A DNA stretch of 64,000 nucleotides from Mycolicibacterium grossiae (lineage in GTDB: Bacteria > Actinomycetota > Actinomycetes > Mycobacteriales > Mycobacteriaceae), in assembly GCF_008329645.1 (NCBI RefSeq), contig NZ_CP043474.1, forward strand, positions 1,116,001 to 1,180,000, given 5' to 3'. Numbering within the stretch: position 1 is the stretch's first letter; each line of letters starts with the position of its first letter. Below the pieces are notes generated by a model that was given only the letters and a program-made list of their open reading frames with translations, did not search any database and had not been told where the DNA came from. The position numbers were made by a program, and so were the translations under genes. Of the stretch, positions 39,613 to 50,432 are shown one piece after another.

Positions 39613-41022
39613 TCAGAAGAGCCTGCGTGCCAGCTTCCACGCCTTATCTGTATACGGCGGGTAGATCAGTGCGCTCGAGTCGGGTCGGGTCGGCTTGGTC
39701 AGCACCGACTTGCGGTGGCTGAACTCCTCGAAGCCGAACTTGCCGTGGTAGGCGCCGATGCCCGACGGTCCGACGCCGCCGAACGGCAGCTTGGTGGTGG
39801 CGAACTGGAAGATGAGGTGGTTGATCAGCATGCCGCCGGCCGGCACCTCGCGAATGACCCGCTCGCGTACCGACTTCGCCTTGGTGAACAGGTAGGCGGC
39901 CAGCGGCTTGGGCCGCGCGTTGACGAAACCGATAGCCTCGTCCAGGTTTTCGACGGTGACGATGGGGAGGATGGGTCCGAAGATCTCGTCGCGCATCAGC
40001 GGTTCGTCGACCGCGGGATCCACCACGATGGTCGGTTGAATCGTGATCTTCCCGGCGTCGGAGCCGCCGCCGACGGCGACGGTGCCCTTCGTTGCGGCGA
40101 GTGCCGACACCAGCCGGTCGAAGTGGCGCTGGTTGACGATGCGCTTGCCCGACGTGTCACCGGCCTCGAACGCCTCGACGGCGGCACGGATCTTGTCGAC
40201 CAGCTGGTCGCGGATCGACGCGTCGGCGATGACGTAGTCCGGTGCGATGCAGATCTGGCCAGAGTTGATCAGCTTGGTCCACGCGATGCGCTTGGCGGCG
40301 ACGTCGACGTCGGCGTCGGCCGCCACGATCACGGGGCTCTTACCGCCCAACTCGAGGGTGACCGGCGTCAGGTGCGGCGCCGCCGCCTCGTACACGCGCC
40401 TGCCGATCTCGGTGCCGCCGGTGAAGCACAGCTTGTCGAAGCCCTGCGCGATGAGTTCCTGGCTCACCGCACCATCGCCCTCGATGACCGCGACGGCGTC
40501 GGGATCGAGATAGCGCGGCACCAGTTCGGCCATCAGCGCCGACGACGCGGGCGCCACCTCGGAGGGTTTGAGCACCACCGCGTTGCCTGCGGCCAGCGCG
40601 CCGACGGCCGGTCCGAGGGTGAGCGCGAACGGGAAGTTCCAGGCGCCGATCACCAGCACGACGCCATAGGGCTCGTACTCCACCCAGCCGCGCCCGGGCA
40701 GCTGGGAGAACTCGAGCAGCCGGTGCTTGCGTTTGCTCCACTTGGCGACGTTCTTCGCGGCGTCGCGGGCCTCGGCGGCGGTGCTCGCTACGTCGGCGAG
40801 CCAGGACTCGAAGGGCTTGCGGCCGAGGTCGGAGGCGAGCGCCTCGGCGATCGCCGGTTCGTTGTCGGTGACCAGCCGCTCGAGGGCTCGCAGCTGCTGG
40901 CGGCGCCACTCGATGCTGCGGGTGCGGCCGCTGGCGAAGGTCGTCCGCAGCCGCGCGACGACGCTCGGGATGTCAGCGGCACCGGTGTCCGAGGTGGGCG
41001 GCGCGACGGATTCGGTCGTCAT
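39613..41022 (-). CDS. Aldehyde dehydrogenase, fatty-aldehyde type (Rv0147-like)
   Basis: 469 aa, the length of class 3 fatty aldehyde dehydrogenases. Motifs are VLVIGAWNFPF, LKPSEVAP, FTGGTEIGRRV, LELGGKSP with the catalytic Glu, NSGQICIAPDY with the catalytic Cys, and EIFGPILPIV. It oxidises an aldehyde to an acid with NAD(P). The ATG at 41022 is preceded by GAGAGGA at a 6-base gap, so the longer in-frame version is rejected. It heads the operon ALDH-SDR-quinone oxidoreductase-HAD-DUF456. An ACCAAC-N6-GTTGGT palindrome lies 58 bases upstream. Confidence 0.88.
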   Translation of the reverse strand: MTTESVAPPTSDTGAADIPSVVARLRTTFASGRTRSIEWRRQQLRALERLVTDNEPAIAEALASDLGRKPFESWLADVASTAAEARDAAKNVAKWSKRKHRLLEFSQLPGRGWVEYEPYGVVLVIGAWNFPFALTLGPAVGALAAGNAVVLKPSEVAPASSALMAELVPRYLDPDAVAVIEGDGAVSQELIAQGFDKLCFTGGTEIGRRVYEAAAPHLTPVTLELGGKSPVIVAADADVDVAAKRIAWTKLINSGQICIAPDYVIADASIRDQLVDKIRAAVEAFEAGDTSGKRIVNQRHFDRLVSALAATKGTVAVGGGSDAGKITIQPTIVVDPAVDEPLMRDEIFGPILPIVTVENLDEAIGFVNARPKPLAAYLFTKAKSVRERVIREVPAGGMLINHLIFQFATTKLPFGGVGPSGIGAYHGKFGFEEFSHRKSVLTKPTRPDSSALIYPPYTDKAWKLARRLF

Positions 41023-41079
41023 CTCAAGTCCTCTCTGACCCCGGCGTCGTCTGGCGACCCTGGCGATGGACCGATGGTA

Positions 41080-41097
41080 ACCAACCACCCGGTTGGT
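41080..41097 (+). promoter_or_regulatory. TetR-type palindromic operator upstream of the ALDH operon
   Basis: ACCAACCACCCGGTTGGT has perfect 6-base inverted arms around 6 bases. It lies just upstream of the ALDH gene, in the gap to the methyltransferase gene. Such sites are typical for TetR-family repressors, and a TetR gene lies about 1.1 kb away. Confidence 0.55.
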
Positions 41098-41140
41098 GAA
41101 CAGGGATCGCGCCAGGCCGCTGTCGGACCGCGCGTGACGC

Positions 41141-42836
<1,696 letters not shown>

Positions 42837-42965
42837 GGTCAAATTGTGCCACACGCCTCCTAGAGCTCCATGCAGAAATGATTGCGGAAGCCTGAGAAAC
42901 CCGCCGCTAGCAAACTGATCGCCGCCATTGGCTCGGCATTTCGCTGGGCGGATGACGAATTTCTG

Positions 42966-42980
42966 ACCAACCGCCCGTTG
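42966..42980 (+). promoter_or_regulatory. ACCAAC-type site between two TetR genes
   Basis: ACCAACCGCCCGTTG closely resembles the palindrome upstream of the ALDH operon (ACCAACCACCCGGTTG), with one base changed and one missing. It lies 58 bases before the second TetR gene and may be bound by one of the two regulators. Confidence 0.35.
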
Positions 42981-43038
42981 ACACACGCGTCAGCCACCGC
43001 CACGACGGCGCCCGCGCCGGCCGAACTATGGTGCTCGC

Positions 43039-43605
43039 ATGGGGGGAACCATTTCACGGGAGTCGTATCTCGACACCGGGCTCGACGTGCTGTCCGACCT
43101 GGGCTACGGCGGCCTCAAACTGGCCGAGGTGTGCACCCGGCTGGGCGTGACGACCGGCTCGTTCTACCACTACTTCAGCAGCTGGTCGGCCTTCGGCCAG
43201 GAACTCGTCCGGCACTGGGTCACCACCCGCACGCTCCGCGTGGCGACGCTCGTCGAGTCCGAACCCGACCCGCGGCGGCGCATCGAGATCCTCGTCGAGG
43301 AGGCTCTGATGCTGCCCTATGGCGCCGAGGCCGCGATCCGGGTGTGGAGTTCGATCGACCCCGCGGTGCACGCGGTGCAGGCCGAGGTCGATGCCCAGCG
43401 CTTCGACATGCTGTTCACCGCAGGCGTCGAGGTCATGGGCCACGACGAGCAGGCCCGCCGCTTCGCGACGACCGCGATGTACCTCCTGATCGGGTGTGAG
43501 CAGTCGACGCTGCCGCGCGTCCCCGCGCACCTGAGGTGGATCGCCGACCGGCTGCTCATCGCGCTCGAGGAGCGCCACTTCGCCGTCACCGCCGACCCGG
43601 ACTGA
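43039..43605 (+). CDS. TetR/AcrR family transcriptional regulator
   Basis: 188 aa. The helix-turn-helix is LKLAEVCTRLGVTTGSFYHYFSSW near residues 26-49. The C-terminal part includes IRVWSSIDPAVHAVQAEVDAQR, typical of one TetR subgroup. The ligand is unknown. It starts at ATG 43039 and lies 22 bases before the FUSC membrane protein on the same strand, so it may regulate that exporter-like gene and itself. Confidence 0.85.
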   Translation: MGGTISRESYLDTGLDVLSDLGYGGLKLAEVCTRLGVTTGSFYHYFSSWSAFGQELVRHWVTTRTLRVATLVESEPDPRRRIEILVEEALMLPYGAEAAIRVWSSIDPAVHAVQAEVDAQRFDMLFTAGVEVMGHDEQARRFATTAMYLLIGCEQSTLPRVPAHLRWIADRLLIALEERHFAVTADPD

Positions 43606-43627
43606 TCGCCCGTCTACCATCCGGTGC

Positions 43628-45775
43628 ATGCCGGCCGATCCGTGGCGCCGCCTGCGCGACCGGATGGCCGAGCGGGACCCCGAGCACGACGCCCTGCGGC
43701 GCGCCGTCCGCGCGGCGATCGTGCTGCCGATCACCGCGGCCCTCGGCTTCGTGATCGGGAACGGTTCGCAGACACCGATGTTCGCGATCTTCGGGACGGT
43801 CGCGCTGCTCATCACGGTCGACTTCCCGGGCAACCGCGCGGCACGGGCGGTCGCCTACGGCGGCCTGGGCTTCAACGGCGCGGTCCTGATCACGCTGGGC
43901 TCGCTGGTGTCGACGATCCCCTGGCTCGCGGTGGCCACGATGTTCGTCCTCGCCGTGGCGGTGACGTTCTCCGGGGTGTTGTCGGAGACCGTGGCGGCGG
44001 GGCAGCGCTCGACGCTGCTCACGTTCGTCCTGCCGGTCTGTACGCCGCCGGGACCCATCCCGGACCGTCTGCTGGGGTGGGGCATCGCGCTCGCGGTGGC
44101 GGTCCCCGCGGCCCTGTTCCTGCTGCCGCCCTTGCATCACGACGATCTGCGGCGGCACGCCGCGCTGGTGTGCCGCACATTGGCCGACCGCCTCGACGGC
44201 CGCGCCTCCGCCGAGGACCTGACGACGGCGATGAGTGCGCTGCGGGCCAACTTCCTGGGCGCGGACTTCCGGCCGGTCGCCTTGACCGCGGGATCGCGGG
44301 CGCTGGTGCGGGTGGTCGACGACCTGCAGTGGCTGTGCGATCGCGTCACCGACGACAGCGGCCGGCTGCTCGCGCAGATGCGCGACCCGGTCACCCGCGT
44401 CCTGCGCGACGCCGCTCGCGTGCTCACCACGTCACCGTCGGCCGGCCGTGACGCCCACCGGGCGGATCTCGACGCCGCCCTGGCCGCTCAGCGCGAGGTG
44501 GCGCAGAGCCGGTACCGCGACGACATCGTCGAGATCCTCGGCGAGACCAGTGACGCGGCGGCGATCGGCGTCGGACGCGTCCTGCTGACGCGACGCACGA
44601 TCTCGGCCGCCGTCGGCGCCACCGGACGGATCATCGGCCTGGCGGCCACGGCCGACGCCCGCCCGGTGTGGGCACGGGTGCTGGGCCGCCGCATGCCCCA
44701 GACCGGCGCCGCCGATCGGGTGCTGTCGGAGTCCGAGGCCGTCGCCTACCTGACGACGGGGTTCGTCGCGACCCGCGCGGTGGTCGTACGCAACAGCCTG
44801 CGCACCGGGCTGGGTCTGGCGCTCGCGGTGACCGTGACCCACGTCTTCCCCGTCCAACACGGGTTCTGGGTGGTGCTCGGCGCGATGTCGGTGCTGCGCA
44901 GCAGCGCGCTGACCACCGGGACGCGCGTGGTGCGGGCCGTCGCGGGCACCGTCCTGGGATTCCTGCTCGGCATCGCGTTCATCGAACTCCTCGGCGTCGA
45001 ACCGGTGGTGATGTGGCTGGCGCTGCCGATCGTCGCGTTCGGCTCCGCCTACGTGCCGGGGGTGGCGTCGTTCGTCGCGGGACAGGCCATGTTCACGATG
45101 ATGGTGCTCATCATCTTCAACCTCATCGTGCCGACGGGGTGGAGCGTCGGCCTGATCCGGGTCGAGGACGTCGTCGTCGGCGCGCTCGTCGGCGTGGTGG
45201 TGTCGGTGCTGCTGTGGCCGCGTGGCGCGAAGGCGTCGGTCACGCGGGCCGTCGACGCCGCGCTCGCGGCGGGTTCGGTGTATCTGACCGCCGCGGTGCG
45301 CCGCGTCACGCGTGGCGCCTCGGAGGCCGCCACCGACCGGGTCTTCGCCCTGGGCCACGACGCGATGACCGCCTCGCGGACCCTCGATGACGCCGTGCGG
45401 CAATACCTTTCGGAGAGCGGCGGCACCACCGACGGGCGCGCGCCGGTGATCCACGCGGCGAACCGCGCGATCCGGTTGCGCAACGCCGCCGAACTCATCG
45501 CCGACGTCGTGCCGCCGCCATTGACGCCGTACCCGCGGGTGCGCGACATCCTCGAGGCGCACACCGCCGCGGTGTGCCAGCGCCTGGCCGGGACCGAGGG
45601 ACGCGAGCACGCGCCGATCGGTGACGACTTCGTGCTCGCGCTGCGAGCCGAGGCGTCCGGCGACGCGTTGTCGGTGTCGGCGGCGCTGCCGCTGGTGACC
45701 GTTGCGGCGAACCTCGGTGAACTCGAACTGCTGTATGCCGGGGCGGCGCCGTCCCCGGCGACCCCGGCGCGCTGA
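43628..45775 (+). CDS. FUSC family membrane protein (aromatic acid exporter-like)
   Basis: 715 aa with two membrane bundles: helices in about 27-180 and again in about 385-540, separated and followed by cytoplasmic helical parts. The second bundle contains NSLRTGLGLALAVTVTH, GFWVVLGAMSVLRSSA and the VVRAVAGTVLGFLLG repeat unit of the fusaric-acid-resistance (FUSC) family. It is probably an efflux or stabilising protein of the inner membrane. The TetR gene 22 bases upstream suggests induction by a small molecule. It converges with the pirin gene 45 bases away. Confidence 0.85.
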   Translation: MPADPWRRLRDRMAERDPEHDALRRAVRAAIVLPITAALGFVIGNGSQTPMFAIFGTVALLITVDFPGNRAARAVAYGGLGFNGAVLITLGSLVSTIPWLAVATMFVLAVAVTFSGVLSETVAAGQRSTLLTFVLPVCTPPGPIPDRLLGWGIALAVAVPAALFLLPPLHHDDLRRHAALVCRTLADRLDGRASAEDLTTAMSALRANFLGADFRPVALTAGSRALVRVVDDLQWLCDRVTDDSGRLLAQMRDPVTRVLRDAARVLTTSPSAGRDAHRADLDAALAAQREVAQSRYRDDIVEILGETSDAAAIGVGRVLLTRRTISAAVGATGRIIGLAATADARPVWARVLGRRMPQTGAADRVLSESEAVAYLTTGFVATRAVVVRNSLRTGLGLALAVTVTHVFPVQHGFWVVLGAMSVLRSSALTTGTRVVRAVAGTVLGFLLGIAFIELLGVEPVVMWLALPIVAFGSAYVPGVASFVAGQAMFTMMVLIIFNLIVPTGWSVGLIRVEDVVVGALVGVVVSVLLWPRGAKASVTRAVDAALAAGSVYLTAAVRRVTRGASEAATDRVFALGHDAMTASRTLDDAVRQYLSESGGTTDGRAPVIHAANRAIRLRNAAELIADVVPPPLTPYPRVRDILEAHTAAVCQRLAGTEGREHAPIGDDFVLALRAEASGDALSVSAALPLVTVAANLGELELLYAGAAPSPATPAR

Positions 45776-45820
45776 GGAGCACGGACCGCTCCCCAGCGCG
45801 CCCTCAGCACACCGTGGCCC

Positions 45821-46792
45821 TCAGGACACGTGGTGCGGACGCAGCGCGTCGGGCGGCACCGAGCCAAACCGTCCGGCGTTGAAGTCCTCCATGGCCTGCA
45901 GGATCTCGCTCTTCGAGTTCATGACGAACGGTCCGTACTGGAAGACCGGTTCCCGCAACGGCTTTCCACCGAGTAATAGCACTTCGAGCGCCGGTCGGTG
46001 CGCGTCCTGACCGGCGTCCGCGCCGACGGTGATGCGATCGCCCGGGCCGAACACCGCGAGCTGGCCCTGCTCGATCGGCCGGGCGACCGGACCGACGGCG
46101 CCGCGGCCGGACAGCACGTAGACCAGTGCATTGAAGTCCCGGTTCCACGGCACGTTGAGCTGCGCTCCGGGCTCGATCGTGGCGTGTGCCAACGTGATCG
46201 GCGTGTGCGTGGCACCGGGCCCGGTGTGCCCGTCGACCTCGCCGGCGATCACGCGCACCAGAGCGCCGCCGTCGGCGGACGACAGCAGCCGTACCTCGCC
46301 ACCCTCGATCGCCTGGTACTTGGGTGCGGCGAACTTGTCCTTCTTCGGCAGATTCACCCACAGCTGGATGCCGTGGAACGTGCCGCCGCTCTCGACGAGT
46401 TCGGCGGGCGGGGTCTCGATGTGCAGGATCCCGGAGCCGGCCGTCATCCACTGAGTCGCGCCGTCGGTGATCAGGCCACCACCACCGTGCGAATCCTGAT
46501 GCGCGAACCGGCCGTCCAGCATGTAGGTGACGGTCTCGAACCCGCGGTGCGGGTGCCAGTCGGTGCCGCGCGGCTCACCGGGCAGGTACTCCACCTCACC
46601 CATCTGATCCATGTGGATGAACGGGTCGAGCGCGGCCGCGCTCACGCCCGCGAAGGCGCGGACGACGGGGAAGCCCTCACCTTCGTATCCGCGCGGACCG
46701 GTGGTGATGGTGCGGACCGGCCGTTCGGTGTCCGCCGGCGCGGGCTCGGCGATGCGGGACAGGGTCAGGGTGTCGGCAGTGATGGCGGGCAT
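45821..46792 (-). CDS. Pirin family protein (quercetinase-like cupin)
   Basis: 323 aa. The N-terminal pirin cupin has the metal ligands in WHPHRGFETVTYM and SHGGGG, and the second cupin fold follows with ERGxL-type strands (ATIEPGAQLNVPWNRDFNALVYVLSGRG). Pirins bind iron and act as quercetin dioxygenases or as regulators of other proteins. The ATG at 46792 has an excellent ribosome site (GAGGAGG, 5-base gap). It follows ptsI on the same strand by about 50 bases, so some co-transcription is possible. Confidence 0.87.
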   Translation of the reverse strand: MPAITADTLTLSRIAEPAPADTERPVRTITTGPRGYEGEGFPVVRAFAGVSAAALDPFIHMDQMGEVEYLPGEPRGTDWHPHRGFETVTYMLDGRFAHQDSHGGGGLITDGATQWMTAGSGILHIETPPAELVESGGTFHGIQLWVNLPKKDKFAAPKYQAIEGGEVRLLSSADGGALVRVIAGEVDGHTGPGATHTPITLAHATIEPGAQLNVPWNRDFNALVYVLSGRGAVGPVARPIEQGQLAVFGPGDRITVGADAGQDAHRPALEVLLLGGKPLREPVFQYGPFVMNSKSEILQAMEDFNAGRFGSVPPDALRPHHVS

Positions 46793-46841
46793 CGGAACCT
46801 CCTCGATCGGAACTGCCCCATACAACCGGACCGGAGTCCGA

Positions 46842-48548
46842 TTATTCCCCGTCGGCAAGCGCGCCGAGCGCGGCGGTCCGCGCGTCCGCGGCACTCGACG
46901 CGCCCAGCGCCGCCTCGGCCGCCGCCCGGCACTGCGCGAGCGTCACCTGCGAGAGCTTCGAGCCGACCGCGGCGACGGCCGCCGCCGCCGCGGACAGCGA
47001 CGACACCCCGAGGCCCACCAGGACGCACGCCAGCGCCGGGTCGGCCGCGGCCTCGCCACAGACCCCGACGGGTTTGCCGGCAGCGGCCCCGGCGCGGGCG
47101 GCCGTCGCGACCAGCGACAGCACGGCGGGCTGCCACGGGTCCGTCAGCGTCGCGAGGTCGGCGGACATCCGATCGGCGGCCATCGTGTATTGCGTCAGGT
47201 CGTTGGTCCCGATCGACAGGAAGTCGACGTGAGCGAGGATGCGGTCGGCCAGCAGCGCGGCGGCCGGCACCTCGATCATCACGCCGGGGGCGAGTCCGAA
47301 GGACCGCACCTCGGCCGCGAAGGCCTGCGCCTCGGCCGCAGTGGCGATCATCGGCGCCATCACCCACGGCGCCGTGCCGGTCCGGGCAGCCGCGTCCGCG
47401 ATGCCCTGCAGCTGCCTCGTCAGGATGCCCGGATCGATCTGGGAGATGCGGATGCCCCGCACGCCGAGGGCGGGGTTCGCCTCGTCGGCATGACCGGCGA
47501 ATTTCAGCGGCTTGTCCGAACCGGCGTCCAGCGTACGCACCACCACCTTGGCCGACGGGTCGAAGGCCTCGAGCACCTCGGCGTAGATGCGGGCCTGCTC
47601 GTCGACGGACGGCTCGCTGTCGCGGTTGAGGAAGCACAGCTCGGTACGGAACAGGCCGACCCCCTCGGCCGCGGTCTCCGCGGCCGCACGTGCGGCGGCG
47701 CCGTCCTGGACGTTGGCGAGGATCGCGACGGCGTGGCCGTCGGCGGTGGCGCCCGGACCGATCCAGCTGCGGGCGGCCTCCGCATCGCGGCGGGAGGCGG
47801 CCACCGCGGCCGATGCCGTCGCGTCGTCGGGTGCGACGGTGACGGTTCCGAGACCGCCGTCGACCATCACCATGACGCCGGCGGGTACCTCGTCGAGACC
47901 ACCGACCGCCACGACGCACGGGATGCCGAGCTGGCGCGCGATGATCGCGGTGTGACTGGTGGGCCCGCCGAGCGAGGTGGCCAGCGCGACGACCAGCGCG
48001 GGGTCCAGCCCGGCGGTGTCGACGGGCGCGAGGTCCTCGGCACACAGGACCGACGGCCGGTCCGGAACCGGCACACCGGGTTCGGGCAGACCGCTCACCT
48101 CGGCGATGACGCGGTCGCGGATGTCGCGCAGGTCGGTCACCCGCTCGGCCATCAGGTCACCGGCCTTGGCGAGCGCATCGGCGATCTTGTCGACAGCGCC
48201 GGCCACCGCACGCGGCGCCGGGGCACCGCCGTTGATGCGCTTCTCCGCGTCACCCAGCCAGGCCCGGTCCTGCGCCAGCGTGGCGGTGGTCGCCAGGACC
48301 TCGGACGCGACACCGGTCGCGTGCGCGGCGCGCTCCCGCAGCCGCTCGGCGACCGCCGCTGCGGCGGCCTTGAGCCGTCGAACCTCGACGGGTCGGTCGG
48401 CCTCGGCGACGTCGTCCCCCGGGAAGGCCTCGGGCCGCGGGCGCGCGCCCGGGCGGATCACCGGGGCGTACTGCACCCCGGCCACCGCGGGGACACCGTG
48501 CAGCACCCGGTCGGCCGAGAGTGACGTGGACGTCGTGGTCGTGCTCAT
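46842..48548 (-). CDS. ptsI: Phosphoenolpyruvate-protein phosphotransferase (PTS enzyme I)
   Basis: 568 aa, normal enzyme I length. The phosphohistidine swivel domain carries GGPTSHTAIIARQLGIPCVV with His199, and the PEP-binding barrel shows GVGLFRTELCFLNR, VRTLDAGSDKP, NPALGVRGIR, FLSIGTNDLTQYTMAADR and GVCGEAAADP with the catalytic Cys. It takes phosphate from PEP and passes it to HPr, starting the fructose phosphorelay. The ATG at 48548 was chosen because it gives the short Thr/Ser-rich start before the enzyme core; a longer version lacks support. It is divergent from the fructose regulator operon with a shared promoter region. Confidence 0.92.
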   Translation of the reverse strand: MSTTTTSTSLSADRVLHGVPAVAGVQYAPVIRPGARPRPEAFPGDDVAEADRPVEVRRLKAAAAAVAERLRERAAHATGVASEVLATTATLAQDRAWLGDAEKRINGGAPAPRAVAGAVDKIADALAKAGDLMAERVTDLRDIRDRVIAEVSGLPEPGVPVPDRPSVLCAEDLAPVDTAGLDPALVVALATSLGGPTSHTAIIARQLGIPCVVAVGGLDEVPAGVMVMVDGGLGTVTVAPDDATASAAVAASRRDAEAARSWIGPGATADGHAVAILANVQDGAAARAAAETAAEGVGLFRTELCFLNRDSEPSVDEQARIYAEVLEAFDPSAKVVVRTLDAGSDKPLKFAGHADEANPALGVRGIRISQIDPGILTRQLQGIADAAARTGTAPWVMAPMIATAAEAQAFAAEVRSFGLAPGVMIEVPAAALLADRILAHVDFLSIGTNDLTQYTMAADRMSADLATLTDPWQPAVLSLVATAARAGAAAGKPVGVCGEAAADPALACVLVGLGVSSLSAAAAAVAAVGSKLSQVTLAQCRAAAEAALGASSAADARTAALGALADGE

Positions 48549-48570
48549 GTGACCGAGATTACGCGAAATC

Positions 48571-48616
48571 GTTGACAAGTCAACACACCCAGGAGTAAAA
48601 CAACACACATCAACAT
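48571..48616 (+). promoter_or_regulatory. Divergent ptsI/fruR promoter with palindrome and CAACA repeats
   Basis: A perfect inverted repeat GTTGACAAGTCAAC (48571-48584) includes the -35-like TTGACA, with TAAAAC as a possible -10 about 18 bases later. CAACACAC occurs at 48581 and 48601 and CAACAT at 48611, so copies repeat about one or two DNA turns apart. This is a plausible DeoR-family (fructose 1-phosphate) operator. Confidence 0.55.
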
Positions 48617-48650
48617 GTCACTCACCACGAAACCACACGGACGGAGGCCG

Positions 48651-49430
48651 ATGTACGCCGAAGAGCGGCAGGAAGCCATCGCGGCCCAGGTCCTGCGCGA
48701 GGGCCGCGCCTCGGTGACCGAGCTCGCCCTGGCGTACGCCGTCACCACCGAGACGGTGCGTCGCGACCTCGCCGCACTCGACCGGGCAGGCGTCGTCCGC
48801 CGCGTCCACGGCGGGGCCGTGCCGGTGCGCGCGCTGCACCTCGTCGAGCAGGGCGTGCACGAGCGCGAGCACACCCGGGCCCACCACAAGGACGCCATCG
48901 CGGCGGCCGCGGGCGAGTTCTTCCCGCTCAGCGGTGCCACCGTACTGCTCGATGCCGGAACCACCACCGCGCGCATCGCGGCGCACCTCCCGACCGACCG
49001 CGACCTCGTCGTCGTCACCAACTCGGTGCCCGTCGCCGCCCGGCTCGCGCCGCTGCCGTCGGTGTCGCTGCACCTTCTCGGCGGCCGGGTGCGCGGCGTC
49101 ACGCAGGCCGCGGTGGGTGAGCAGGCGCTGCGCACCCTCGACGGCATCCGCGTCGACATCGCGTTCATCGGCACCAACGCCATCAGCACCCGCCACGGCC
49201 TCTCCACCCCCGACGGCGACGAGGCCGCCGTCAAGCGCGCCATGGTGAAGTGCGCCAACTACGTCGTCGTCGCCGCCGACTCCAGCAAGGTCGGCCGCGA
49301 GGAGTTCGCGAGCTTCGCGAGCATCTCCGACGTCGACACCCTGATCACCGACACCGAGATCGCCGACGACGACCGCAAGGCGTTGGAGGACGGCGGCGTC
49401 GAGGTGGTCCGAGCCGGAGGCCGGCCGTGA
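48651..49430 (+). CDS. DeoR/GlpR family regulator of the fructose PTS operon
   Basis: 259 aa. The start MYAEERQEAIAAQVLREG is typical for DeoR-family regulators, with a helix-turn-helix ASVTELALAYAVTTETVRRDLAALD and RVHGGAVP after it. The C-terminal sugar-phosphate sensing domain has LDAGTTTARIA, VVTNSVPVA, FIGTNAIS and VAADSSKVGR. It most likely represses fruK-fruA-ptsH and ptsI until fructose 1-phosphate binds. ATG 48651 follows GGAGG closely; ATG 48615 in the same frame is less likely. It overlaps fruK by GTGA. Confidence 0.9.
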   Translation: MYAEERQEAIAAQVLREGRASVTELALAYAVTTETVRRDLAALDRAGVVRRVHGGAVPVRALHLVEQGVHEREHTRAHHKDAIAAAAGEFFPLSGATVLLDAGTTTARIAAHLPTDRDLVVVTNSVPVAARLAPLPSVSLHLLGGRVRGVTQAAVGEQALRTLDGIRVDIAFIGTNAISTRHGLSTPDGDEAAVKRAMVKCANYVVVAADSSKVGREEFASFASISDVDTLITDTEIADDDRKALEDGGVEVVRAGGRP

Positions 49431-50404
49431 TCGTCACCGTGACGCCCAATCCGAGCATCGACCGCACCGTCGCCCTCGCTGCCCCGCTGACCCGCGGTGC
49501 GGTACAACGCGCCACCACGGCGACGTCGGAGCCCGGCGGCAAGGGCGTCAACGTCGCGCGGGCGCTGACGCTGGCCGGCGTGGACGCCGTGGCGCTGCTG
49601 CCCGCGGCGGACACCGACCCGATCGTCACCGCACTGCACCGCAGCGGCGTCACCTTCCGCTGCGTGCCGGTCGCCGGCCCGGTGCGCACCAACGTCGCGA
49701 TCACCGAACCCGACGGCACCACCACCAAGGTCAACGAGCCGGGCGCCACGCTCGACGACGCCGCCCGCGACGCGCTGACCCGCGCCGTACTCACCGCCGC
49801 CGACGGCGCCGCCTGGATGGTGCTGTCCGGATCGCTGCCTCCGGGCCTGCCCGACGAGTGGTACGCCGAGATCGCGGCCGCCCTGACGACGGCCCGGTGC
49901 AAGGTCGCCGTCGACACCTCCGAGCGGCCGCTCGACGCGCTGGCCGCCCGGTTCGGCACCGCGTCGCCCGACGTGATCAAGCCCAACGCCGAGGAACTGG
50001 CCGGCCTGGTGGGAGCCTCGGGCGAGCATCTCGAAAACGCGGCGGCTGCAGGGGATCCCGATCCGGTGGTGGCGGCGGCCGGCCAGGTGATCGAGCGCGG
50101 TGCGCGCACCGTGCTGGTGACCCTCGGCGCCGCCGGCGCCGTCCTGGTCGACCGGACCGGCAGCTGGCTGGCGACGCCGCCGCCGATCACCCCGCGCAGC
50201 ACCGTCGGCGCCGGCGACAGCTCACTGGCCGGCTACCTGCGCGCGGAGGTCGGCGGTGCGCCACCGCCGCAACGCCTCCGGATGGCGGTCGCCTACGGCA
50301 GCGCCGCCGCAGCACTGCCCGGCTCGGCGTTGCCCGCGCCCGCCCAGATCGACCTGGACGCCGTCCGGGTGTACGCCCTCACCCGCTCCCAGACCCCCGC
50401 CTAG
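49427..50404 (+). CDS. fruK: 1-phosphofructokinase
   Basis: 325-aa PfkB-family kinase that phosphorylates fructose 1-phosphate to fructose 1,6-bisphosphate. It has the N-terminal TPNPSIDRTV, the first PfkB signature GGKGVNVARALTLAG, LSGSLPPGLPDEWY, and the second signature STVGAGDSSLAGYL with the catalytic Asp. The GTG start (49427) overlaps the regulator stop and is preceded by GGAGG at a 6-base gap. It lies between the regulator and the fructose permease, which gives a complete fructose pathway. Confidence 0.93.
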   Translation: MIVTVTPNPSIDRTVALAAPLTRGAVQRATTATSEPGGKGVNVARALTLAGVDAVALLPAADTDPIVTALHRSGVTFRCVPVAGPVRTNVAITEPDGTTTKVNEPGATLDDAARDALTRAVLTAADGAAWMVLSGSLPPGLPDEWYAEIAAALTTARCKVAVDTSERPLDALAARFGTASPDVIKPNAEELAGLVGASGEHLENAAAAGDPDPVVAAAGQVIERGARTVLVTLGAAGAVLVDRTGSWLATPPPITPRSTVGAGDSSLAGYLRAEVGGAPPPQRLRMAVAYGSAAAALPGSALPAPAQIDLDAVRVYALTRSQTPA

Positions 50405-50432
50405 CGGCGAACCATCACGAGGAAGTAGCGCC

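Noticed and set aside
43001..43038. Standard -35/-10 promoter using TTGACA at 42978
   Set aside because: No -10-like hexamer at 16-18 bases; the only TATGGT is about 43 bases away.
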